Made by a program: the position numbers and the translations under genes. From Euzebyaceae bacterium (GTDB lineage Bacteria; Actinomycetota; Nitriliruptoria; Euzebyales; Egibacteraceae), in contig JACCVM010000051.1 of assembly GCA_013698135.1 (NCBI GenBank), forward strand, positions 1 to 14,642: a stretch of DNA of 14,642 nucleotides. The letters are read 5' to 3'. Below the pieces are notes generated by a model, which worked only from the letters and a program-made list of their open reading frames with translations, searched no databases and was not told the DNA's origin. Shown in pieces: positions 8,928-14,642 of this stretch (position 1 is its first letter; each line of letters opens with the position of its first letter).

Positions 8928-9946
8928 CAGCCAAGGCGTTCGTTCGCCGCGACCGCCGGTTGCGCGAGGACGCCGAGGCGGCCCTGGCGCCCGCGGCGAC
9001 GCGCTCGACGGGCTCGCGCGGCCGGGAGCGTGCCGAGCCCTCCGACGCGTTCCGCACCGCCTTCGAGCGGGACCGCGACCGCATCCTGCACTCCAAGGCC
9101 TTCCGGCGGTTGAAGCACAAGACGCAGGTGTTCATCAACCCGGAGGGCGATCACTACGTCACCCGCCTCACCCACACCTTGCAGGTCACCCAGATCGCCC
9201 GCGCCCTGGCCGGCGGCCTGGGGCTGAACGAGCCGCTGGCCGAGGCGATCGCCCTGGGCCACGACGTCGGCCACACCCCCTTCGGCCATACCGGTGAGGA
9301 GGCGCTCGCCCCGTACTTCCCCCAGGGCTGGCACCACGCTGTACAGGGGGTGCGGATCCTCACCACGCTGGAGGACCTCAACCTGACGTGGGAGACGCGC
9401 GACGGTATCCGCGCGCACACCTGGAAGATCACCCCGCCGCCGACAACGCCCGAGGGCCACTGCGTTCGCTTCGCCGACCGTATCGCCTACCTGTCCCACG
9501 ACGCGCTCGACGCCATCCGCGCGGGCATGGTGACCGTGGCGGACTTCCCTGCCGCGACCCGAGACCACCTCGGTGAGCCCGGCCGCCAGTGGATCGGACG
9601 CCTGATCCAGGCGGTCCTCGACCACAGCCTGGCCGCTGGCCGGGTGGAGATGGACCCGCAGCTGCTGGCCGTCATGCACGAGTTGCGTGACTTCATGTTC
9701 GCCCGGGTTTACCTGTCGGACTACAACGAGTCGCGGCGCCAGGCGGCGATCACCGTCGTGCGCCAGCTGATGGACTACCACCTGGCGCACCCAGACGAGA
9801 TGCCCGCCACCTACCGGGACAACGACGCGGCTCTGGTCACCCAGGTCGCCGACTACGTGGCGGGGATGACCGACCGCTACGCGCTCGCGATGCACGACCG
9901 GCTGTTCCGCCCGGTCCTGTTCGACGTCCCGAGACAGGCGCTGTAG
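8924..9946 (+). CDS. dgt: Deoxyguanosinetriphosphate triphosphohydrolase-like HD protein
   Basis: A cytoplasmic HD-domain dNTPase of 340 residues, the short form of the family, which splits dNTPs into deoxynucleoside and triphosphate. The N-terminus holds SKAFRRLKHKTQVF (57-70), a hallmark of dGTPase-like proteins. Metal ligands are visible as His84 in TRLTHTLQV, His113-Asp114 in ALGHDVGHTPFGH and Asp185 in FADRIAYLSHD. The C-terminal half keeps the Y-x-S-D-Y-N region (about 264-269). ATG at 8924 is chosen over far-upstream in-frame starts because those lie inside phnE and add no domain. Actinobacterial dgt genes often sit by dnaG; here it is coupled to the transporter instead, and its end is five bases from a convergent gene. 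The preferred dNTP is unknown. Confidence 0.93.
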   Translation: MTAKAFVRRDRRLREDAEAALAPAATRSTGSRGRERAEPSDAFRTAFERDRDRILHSKAFRRLKHKTQVFINPEGDHYVTRLTHTLQVTQIARALAGGLGLNEPLAEAIALGHDVGHTPFGHTGEEALAPYFPQGWHHAVQGVRILTTLEDLNLTWETRDGIRAHTWKITPPPTTPEGHCVRFADRIAYLSHDALDAIRAGMVTVADFPAATRDHLGEPGRQWIGRLIQAVLDHSLAAGRVEMDPQLLAVMHELRDFMFARVYLSDYNESRRQAAITVVRQLMDYHLAHPDEMPATYRDNDAALVTQVADYVAGMTDRYALAMHDRLFRPVLFDVPRQAL

Positions 9947-9951
9947 CCGGC

Positions 9952-10518
9952 TCAGCCGCGCAGGGCAGCCTGGCGCCGGCGCTCGATGCGCCCCACGAGC
10001 ACCCACATCTCCAGCGGCAGCTTGTGATGGTGGATCGCCAGCGGCGCGCGACTGGCGGCGGCCTCGATGCGACCCTCGATGCGGCGCCGCAGCGAGCAAC
10101 GCGCCAGCACCGGCTGGGGCTCGTGCAGGTAGATGCCGATCAACGCCTTGGCCGCCCGTCCGCGCCCGACCTCATCGATCTGGACGGCGCGTACCTCGTC
10201 CCAGGCCACGTACCCGACGCCCGGCAGGTGCAGCCCGCTGCGGTCGTAGCCCACGAGTGGCTCGCGGCGCACCAGGTGCAACAGGTTGCGGAATGCCATG
10301 GCCGCCCACAGCGTTGCCAACGATGACCACGCGATGACCCAGACGGCATCGCCGCGGGACAGGCCATCGGACACGAACAGCGCCACGATGGTGGCCGCGA
10401 ACACCGCCCCGCCGGCGGCGGCAGCGGCGGTCAGGGCGAGCTTCCAGGGCACGGGACGGACGACCTCGCCACCCCGTGCTTCCACCTTGGCCCAGTCCGC
10501 AGACGCCACGGCGTCCAT
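9952..10518 (-). CDS. STM3941-like small membrane protein of unknown function
   Basis: A protein of 188 residues. After a charged N-terminus there are two hydrophobic helices (about 26-50 and 58-78). A cytoplasmic C-terminal domain contains GYDRSGLHLPGVGYVAWDEVRAV (about 90-112), then a strand IGIYLHEPQPVLA. This resembles STM3941/bacterial PH-like proteins, where a short beta domain follows two membrane helices. ATG at 10518 is chosen because GGGTGG lies about six bases ahead and the helices begin soon after; the frame is open upstream into topA. It is divergent from topA (38 bases between starts) and convergent with dgt (five bases between stops). The role is unknown; the family resemblance is moderate. 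Confidence 0.72.
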   Translation of the reverse strand: MDAVASADWAKVEARGGEVVRPVPWKLALTAAAAAGGAVFAATIVALFVSDGLSRGDAVWVIAWSSLATLWAAMAFRNLLHLVRREPLVGYDRSGLHLPGVGYVAWDEVRAVQIDEVGRGRAAKALIGIYLHEPQPVLARCSLRRRIEGRIEAAASRAPLAIHHHKLPLEMWVLVGRIERRRQAALRG

Positions 10519-10519
10519 G

Positions 10520-10547
10520 TTGCCACCCGAAGTCCGGCGAGTACTGT
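10520..10547 (+). promoter_or_regulatory. Candidate topA promoter with a very short or absent leader
   Basis: TTGCCA (10520-10525) matches TTGACA at five of six bases; TACTGT (10542-10547) fits TANNNT; the spacer is 16 bases. The topA ATG begins ten bases after the -10 box, so transcription would start at or just before the start codon. GAGAGAG (10548-10554) lies between and could be a Shine-Dalgarno only if the start is further upstream. Confidence 0.5.
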
Positions 10548-10556
10548 GAGAGAGCA

Positions 10557-12971
10557 ATGGCCAAGAACCTGGTGATCGTCGAGTCGCCCACGAAGGCCAA
10601 GACGATCGAGAAGTACCTTGGGCCCGACTACCGGGTCCTGGCCTCCTATGGCCACGTGCGGGATCTGCCGCGTAGCGACTTCGCCATCGACATCAACGGC
10701 GACGCCGCGCTGCTGCGCTACGAGATCCCCAAGTCGTCCAGCAAGCACGTCAGCGCCATCCGCAAGGAAGCCAAGCTCGCCGACCACGTGTTCCTCGCCA
10801 CCGACCTGGACCGCGAGGGCGAGGCGATCGCCTGGCACGTCGCCGAGGTTGCGGGCGTGGACACCAGCGACTCCAACCGCGTGGTGTTCGCCGAGATCAC
10901 CCGCGACGCGATCCTGGCGGCGTTCGCCGCGCCACGGCGCATCGCCGGGCATCTCGTCGACGCGCAGCAGGCCCGTCGCGCGGTCGACCGGATCGTGGGC
11001 TATCGCCTGTCGCCGACGCTGTGGCGCAATGTGGCCAGCGGCATCTCCGCGGGCCGCGTCCAGTCAGTCGCCCTGCGGCTGATCTGCGACCGCGAGGACG
11101 AGATCCGCGGCTTCACCGCGCAGGAATACTGGTCGCTGCACGGCGACTTCCGCCGTGATGCCGAGCCGTTCGCCGCTGAGCTGTTGAGCGCCGACGGGCT
11201 GCGCGTGACCAATCCCAAGACGCTGTCGGAGCGCGCCGAGAAGGGCACCGAGGGGCGCTACCTGCTGATCGGCGACGCCGAGCAGGCGGCGGCGCTGGCC
11301 GACCGCAGCCGTCAGGTCCGTGTCTGGACGGTCACCGACGTCACCCGGCGCGAGATCAAGCGCAGCCCCTCTCCGCCGTTCACGACGTCGACCCTGCAGC
11401 AGGAGGCCGAGCGCAAGCTCGGCTTTTCCGCCAGCCGCACCATGCGAGTGGCGCAGCAGCTGTACGAGGGCATCAACGTCGGTAACGAGACCGTCGGGCT
11501 GATCACCTACATGCGCACCGACTCGGTGAACGTGGCCGACTCGGCGTTGGCAGAGCTGTCCCAGGTGGTCGCCGAACGCCACGGCGACAAGTACACGCTG
11601 GACAAGCCACGCCGCTATCGCGGCAAGACCAAGGGTGCGCAGGAGGCTCACGAGGCGATCCGTCCCACCAGCGCCTGGCGACTTCCGGGGTCGCTGGTCC
11701 GCCGCCTCGACCGCGATCAGCACGCGCTGTACGAGCTGATCTGGAAGCGCACCGTCGCCACCCAGATGACGCCGGCGGTCTTCGACTCGCTGCGCGCGGA
11801 CTTGGTCGGGACCGACGCAGGCCACGCCGAGCTGCGCTACAGGGCCACCGGCCAGGTCCTGCGCTTCGACGGCTTCATGGCCCTGTACATCGAGGGCAGC
11901 GATGACGACGAGGAGGGCCAGGGCACCCTCGCCGGCCTTCCGAATCTGGAGGACGGGCAGCAGCTGGTGCTGACCGACGTGCGCGGCGAGCAGCACTTCA
12001 CGACACCGCCGCCCCGCTTCACGGGCTCCAGCCTGGTCAAGGTGCTCGAGTCCGAAGGCATCGGCCGCCCGTCGACCTACGCCTCCATCATCCAAGTGCT
12101 GATCAGCCGCGAATACGTGCGCCTGGAGCAACGCCGCTTCTTTCCCTCCCCGCTGGGTGAGGTCGTCGTGGCGTACCTCAAGCAGCACTTCGCCGAGGTC
12201 GTCGACGTGTCGTTCACGGCCAACATGGAGGCCGAGCTCGACGAGATCGCCGAGGGCAACGAGGCGTGGGGTCCGGTCGTGGGCCAGTTCCTCGCCGAGG
12301 TGGACGACTGGATCGCCGAGCGCAAGCCCGAGCGGCCTCGCATCCCCATCGAGGGCGCGGCCTGCCCCCAGTGCGGCGAGGCGATGGAAAAGGTGTTCTC
12401 GGGCAAGTCACGCCAGTGGTTCGCCTCCTGCCACCGCTGGCCCGACTGCAAGGGGACCATGCCGCTGGACGTCTACGGCAACGTCACCACGGTCGAACAG
12501 CTGCATCCCGACGACAGCGTCGCCTGCCCCGAGTGCGGCAAGGGCATGATCCGTCGTGACGGTCGCTACGGGCCGTTCTACGGCTGCCAGGACTACCCGA
12601 ATTGCAAGGGCATCATCAACGTCGAGAAGCGCATCGGCTTTGCCTGCCCGAAGTGCAAGCAGGGTGAGGGTGGCGCGTCAGCGCCACCGGGGGGCGGGGA
12701 TCGGATTGGTGAGCTGACTGAGCGGTTGAGCCGCTACGGCAAGCCGTTCTACGGCTGTAACCGCTACCCCGACTGCGACTTCGCGATGTGGACCCAGCCG
12801 CTGGCGCAGGCCTGCCCCAACTGCGGCGGGCCGCTCAAGCCGCCGCGCAAGAACGCGAAGCATCCCGTCGCGGTATGTGCGTTCTGCGAGGAGAAGGTGG
12901 CCGTGGACGCCGATGCCCCGCGCGTGGTTGCCGAGGAGTACGTGCCTCGCCGCGAGGAGGCCGCGGTCTGA
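10557..12971 (+). CDS. topA: DNA topoisomerase I (type IA) with four C-terminal zinc ribbons
   Basis: Relaxes negative supercoils by passing a strand through a transient single-strand break; 804 residues. The toprim domain begins NLVIVESPTKAKTIEKYLG (4-22, Glu9) and carries LATDLDREGEAIAWH (80-94, Asp83, Asp85, Glu87). GRVQSVALRLICDRE (166-180) follows, and the catalytic tyrosine is Tyr318 in LITYMRTDS. EGIGRPSTYASII (about 500-512) is also typical. From residue 603 there are four Cys4 zinc ribbons, each starting C-P-x-C, three with the Y/S-x-C-x-x-x-P-x-C second half. The third contains an apparent 15-residue insertion (705-719). ATG at 10557 starts exactly at the family N-terminus; the frame is open further upstream. 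Many actinobacterial TopA proteins have lost zinc motifs, so their retention is notable. Confidence 0.98.
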   Translation: MAKNLVIVESPTKAKTIEKYLGPDYRVLASYGHVRDLPRSDFAIDINGDAALLRYEIPKSSSKHVSAIRKEAKLADHVFLATDLDREGEAIAWHVAEVAGVDTSDSNRVVFAEITRDAILAAFAAPRRIAGHLVDAQQARRAVDRIVGYRLSPTLWRNVASGISAGRVQSVALRLICDREDEIRGFTAQEYWSLHGDFRRDAEPFAAELLSADGLRVTNPKTLSERAEKGTEGRYLLIGDAEQAAALADRSRQVRVWTVTDVTRREIKRSPSPPFTTSTLQQEAERKLGFSASRTMRVAQQLYEGINVGNETVGLITYMRTDSVNVADSALAELSQVVAERHGDKYTLDKPRRYRGKTKGAQEAHEAIRPTSAWRLPGSLVRRLDRDQHALYELIWKRTVATQMTPAVFDSLRADLVGTDAGHAELRYRATGQVLRFDGFMALYIEGSDDDEEGQGTLAGLPNLEDGQQLVLTDVRGEQHFTTPPPRFTGSSLVKVLESEGIGRPSTYASIIQVLISREYVRLEQRRFFPSPLGEVVVAYLKQHFAEVVDVSFTANMEAELDEIAEGNEAWGPVVGQFLAEVDDWIAERKPERPRIPIEGAACPQCGEAMEKVFSGKSRQWFASCHRWPDCKGTMPLDVYGNVTTVEQLHPDDSVACPECGKGMIRRDGRYGPFYGCQDYPNCKGIINVEKRIGFACPKCKQGEGGASAPPGGGDRIGELTERLSRYGKPFYGCNRYPDCDFAMWTQPLAQACPNCGGPLKPPRKNAKHPVAVCAFCEEKVAVDADAPRVVAEEYVPRREEAAV
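12663..12713 (+). repeat. Palindromic in-frame insertion with 6-bp direct repeats inside topA
   Basis: GGTGAG stands at 12663-12668 and again at 12708-12713. Between them is a 39-base segment that begins with a perfect palindrome: GGTGGCGC (12669-12676), loop GTCA, GCGCCACC (12681-12688). One repeat copy plus the segment is 45 bases, exactly 15 codons, adding GGASAPPGGGDRIGE between two halves of a zinc ribbon. Removing it gives the compact spacing of the neighbouring ribbons. Codons inside (TCA, CCA, GGG, ATT) differ from the usual C/G-ending choices around it. The pattern is like a small palindromic element inserted with target duplication. Confidence 0.55.
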
Positions 12972-12984
12972 CGCTTGCTCAGAC
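12966..12984 (+). terminator. Possible terminator hairpin at the end of topA
   Basis: GTCTGA (12966-12971) and TCAGAC (12979-12984) form a perfect 6-bp stem with a seven-base loop; the left arm includes the topA stop codon. It lies in the 22-base gap between convergent genes and could serve both strands. There is no T-tract. Confidence 0.35.
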
Positions 12985-12993
12985 GACGCCACG

Positions 12994-13884
12994 TCAAGCC
13001 GCGGAGCGAGCCACCCCGATCAGACCGGTGCCGCGTCCTCGATCGGCGGGCAGAGCACGAACCTGCGGCGTGAGCTTGGGGCCGGCGTAGCGCCTGGCGA
13101 TGTCGGCCCCCCCCGCCGCCGGCCTGGCGAGGCGCGAAGCCAGCGCGCCGAGCAGGGGGCCGACCCGGGTCCACACACGGTTGGCCAGGGGCTGTGCCAC
13201 CCGGCGCACGGGCCCCAGGTGATAGGGGTCGCCCTCCATGCGCCAGACGCGGACCTCGGCGCCGTCCGTCGCCACCTGCAGCAAGTTGGCCAGGGTCGGG
13301 GCGTCGACGGGGCCGATGTGTGGCGCGTACCCGGACCAGCCGCCGAGGTAGCCGGACTCGTCGGGCGTCGACAGCACCAGCAGGCCGCCCGGTTCGACGC
13401 GGGCGAACAGCCGTCGCAGGAAGCCCAGCTGCTCGGCCGGCGGAATGTGCTCGAGGATTTCCATGCCCATCACCAGCGCGGCCGTGGCTGTTCCCACCTC
13501 GTCCAGTTCGGCGTGGACCCGCACCTCGGGAAAGGCGCGCAGCGCCACGGCACGCACGGCAGGATCGCGGTCGACCAGGTGCAGCTCGGCCTTCAACCGC
13601 TGCGCGACCCACGCGGCCAGCGCGCCGGTGCCACTGCCGACGTCCAGTACCGGTCCGCGGGCCGCGAAGCGATCGGCCAGGTCGGCTGCGGCGAGGTAGT
13701 TGGCGACATGGCGGTACAGCGACCGCTCGGTGCTGTGGCCGCCAACATCGCCGCCCTCGTGGTTGACGTAGGTGTTCCCGCGAGCCAGGTCGGCGGCGAC
13801 CAGGAACGGCTCGACCTCGGCCAAGGCGGCCGTGAGGTCGTCGACGAGTGGGCGTAGCGATTCGGCCGCGTGATCGGCGCTGAT
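12994..13884 (-). CDS. Class I SAM-dependent methyltransferase, probable ATC start
   Basis: A Rossmann-fold methyltransferase of about 296 residues. Motif I is VLDVGSGTGAL (about 79-89), followed by LHLVDRDP (about 101-108) with the ribose-binding Asp. ALVMGMEILEHIPP and the FARVEPGGLLVLSTPDE segment match the Methyltransf_11/UbiE-like pattern. The C-terminus ends in the common GTGLIGVAR strand. The only usual start in frame is TTG at 13824, with no ribosome site. Coding-like sequence (ADHAAESLRPLVDDLTAALA) continues upstream to an ATC at 13882-13884 with GGTGGAG seven bases ahead (13892-13898), and an in-frame TGA closes the frame at 13918-13920. I therefore place the start at ATC; a sequencing error from ATG is the alternative. 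An eight-G run (13107-13114) lies near the 3' end. Substrate unknown. Confidence 0.8.
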   Translation of the reverse strand: MSADHAAESLRPLVDDLTAALAEVEPFLVAADLARGNTYVNHEGGDVGGHSTERSLYRHVANYLAAADLADRFAARGPVLDVGSGTGALAAWVAQRLKAELHLVDRDPAVRAVALRAFPEVRVHAELDEVGTATAALVMGMEILEHIPPAEQLGFLRRLFARVEPGGLLVLSTPDESGYLGGWSGYAPHIGPVDAPTLANLLQVATDGAEVRVWRMEGDPYHLGPVRRVAQPLANRVWTRVGPLLGALASRLARPAAGGADIARRYAGPKLTPQVRALPADRGRGTGLIGVARSAA

Positions 13885-13891
13885 CTTGGAG

Positions 13892-13898
13892 CTCCACC
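13892..13898 (-). promoter_or_regulatory. Ribosome binding site pointing to an ATC start
   Basis: GGTGGAG on the minus strand lies seven bases before ATC at 13882-13884 in the methyltransferase frame. No ATG, GTG or TTG of that frame lies within range, so this site decides the start. Confidence 0.45.
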
Positions 13899-13900
13899 GG

Positions 13901-13925
13901 TAGGCTTGTGCGGCTCGTCAGCCTA
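13901..13925. promoter_or_regulatory. Symmetrical TAGGCT boxes in the divergent promoter region
   Basis: TAGGCT at 13901-13906 and its inverse AGCCTA at 13920-13925 form a 6-bp inverted repeat with 13 bases between. Each arm reads as a TANNNT -10 box on its own strand, pointing at the MFS gene and at the methyltransferase gene. No good -35 boxes are seen. It could be an operator or overlapping facing promoters, or chance. Confidence 0.25.
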
Positions 13926-13961
13926 GCGAACGGCGGCGGGCGCAATCGGGAGGGACAGCAC

Positions 13962-14003
13962 ATGGCCGGCGACGAGCGCTCGGGCGCACCGGTCTCGACA
14001 TGA
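13962..14003 (+). CDS. 13-codon leader reading frame coupled to the MFS gene
   Basis: ATG at 13962 opens a short frame, MAGDERSGAPVST, ending in TGA at 14001-14003. It has the best ribosome site of the area, GGGAGGGA at 13948-13955, six bases ahead. Its stop overlaps the ATG of the transporter gene (ATGA, 14000-14003). The MFS gene has no good Shine-Dalgarno of its own at that distance, so ribosomes finishing the leader may restart on it. Whether the peptide itself has a role is unknown. Confidence 0.4.
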   Translation: MAGDERSGAPVST

Positions 14004-14642
14004 GCGGCGCGGCGGGCGGCGCCCAGATTGGCGGTGCCGCGACGGGCGGGGTGCGCGAGCTGCTGGCCGACCGCAACTACCGCAACTACTTCTCGGCCTC
14101 GCTGATCTCCAGCCTCGGTGACTGGACTGGACTGGTCGCGCTGCAGGCACTCATCTCCACGCTGTACTCGGCCAATCCGCGTTTCGCGCTGTTCGGCCTC
14201 GGCGGCGTGATGATGGCCCGGTTGCTGCCCAGCCTGCTGGTCGGCCCCGTGGCCGGTGTCCTGGCCGACCGCTACGACCGCAAGCGGCTGATGGTCGGCA
14301 TGGACCTGGTGCGGGGCGTGCTGTTCACCCTGCTGGCCTTCTCGCGCAACCTGACGACGCTGTTCGTCCTCACGTTCGCCATCGAGTGCCTGTCGCTGCT
14401 GTTCATGGCGGCCAAGGACGCCTCCCTGCCGATGATCGTCCAGCGGCGACAGCTGACGCGGGCAAACCAGCTGAACCTGCTGCTGGCCTACGGCACGCTG
14501 CCGCTCGGGGCGGTCATCGCCACCGCCATCACCACGGTGCTGGTCGCCTTCGGGCTGACGCCGCAGATGTCCACGGTCGTCGCCCTGCTGGTCAACGCCG
14601 GCAGCTTCTTCATCGGTGCCGCGCTGATCGCCCGGGTGCGTC
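14000..14642 (+). CDS. MFS transporter, N-terminal part (runs off the window)
   Basis: The first 214 residues of a major facilitator protein. It begins with a Gly/Ala-rich stretch, then ELLADRNYRNYFSASLISSLGDW (about 20-42), the usual start of MFS_3/enterobactin-exporter-like members. The diagnostic loop 2-3 motif is GPVAGVLADRYDRKRLM (about 82-98). At least five hydrophobic helices are visible before the edge. ATG at 14000 is the first start in frame; GTG at 14051 is an alternative. It overlaps the 13-codon leader by four bases and is divergent from the methyltransferase. In some actinobacteria an MFS-like domain beside topA is fused to thymidylate kinase; the downstream part needed to see that is missing. 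Confidence 0.88.
   Translation, partial: MSGAAGGAQIGGAATGGVRELLADRNYRNYFSASLISSLGDWTGLVALQALISTLYSANPRFALFGLGGVMMARLLPSLLVGPVAGVLADRYDRKRLMVGMDLVRGVLFTLLAFSRNLTTLFVLTFAIECLSLLFMAAKDASLPMIVQRRQLTRANQLNLLLAYGTLPLGAVIATAITTVLVAFGLTPQMSTVVALLVNAGSFFIGAALIARVR

Noticed and set aside
8321..10099. A very long open frame (592 codons) on the minus strand opposite phnE and dgt
   Set aside because: Arg/Gly/Ala/Pro-rich without domains, and it mirrors two well-recognised genes; long antisense frames are common where third positions are G or C.
14121..14135. ACTGG repeated three times in the MFS gene, as a possible phase-variation tract
   Set aside because: Three copies are too few to slip often, and the encoded GDWTGLVAL fits the family without disturbance.

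Overview
The window is dense, very GC-rich DNA with GC-rich third codon positions, short intergenic gaps and several 4-base start/stop overlaps. Gene content (a sigma-B-type STAS/anti-sigma pair, a membrane pyrophosphatase, a PhnD-C-E-E transporter, topA followed by an MFS gene) suggests a high-GC actinobacterium, perhaps a deep-branching one. The lineage is an inference from style and content, not from a marker gene. There are no rRNA, tRNA, CRISPR, phage or insertion-sequence genes.

Left part (1-1495): the tail of what looks like a STAS-domain anti-sigma antagonist overlaps an RsbW-like ATPase/anti-sigma gene. A small SAM-dependent methyltransferase follows. After it comes a 288-base convergent gap holding an inverted repeat and a doubtful short reading frame. 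On the minus strand (1496-4642) lie hppA, a membrane ion-pumping pyrophosphatase with the K+-dependent signature, and an EamA/DMT exporter.

Centre (4752-9946): a plus-strand series of a NT5C-type 5'(3')-deoxyribonucleotidase, phnD (lipoprotein binding protein), phnC (ATPase), two phnE permeases and a dGTPase-like HD hydrolase. The phnC/phnE and phnE/dgt junctions are 4-base overlaps, so dNTP hydrolysis is tied by translation to a phosphonate/phosphate-type importer. No C-P lyase gene is present, so phosphate, phosphite or a phosphate ester is as likely a substrate as a phosphonate.

Right part (9952-14642): a small STM3941-like membrane protein faces dgt and is divergent from topA. topA carries four C-terminal zinc ribbons. 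Its third ribbon holds what looks like an in-frame 45-bp insertion: a perfect 8-bp palindrome and a 6-bp direct repeat at the edges. A convergent methyltransferase follows, whose best ribosome site points to an ATC start. Last is a divergent MFS transporter, cut by the window edge, preceded by a 13-codon reading frame with a strong Shine-Dalgarno and an ATGA overlap.

The strongest leads are the palindromic insertion in topA, the phn-dgt coupling, the ATC start and the leader reading frame. No wholly new multi-gene defence or mobile system is visible.
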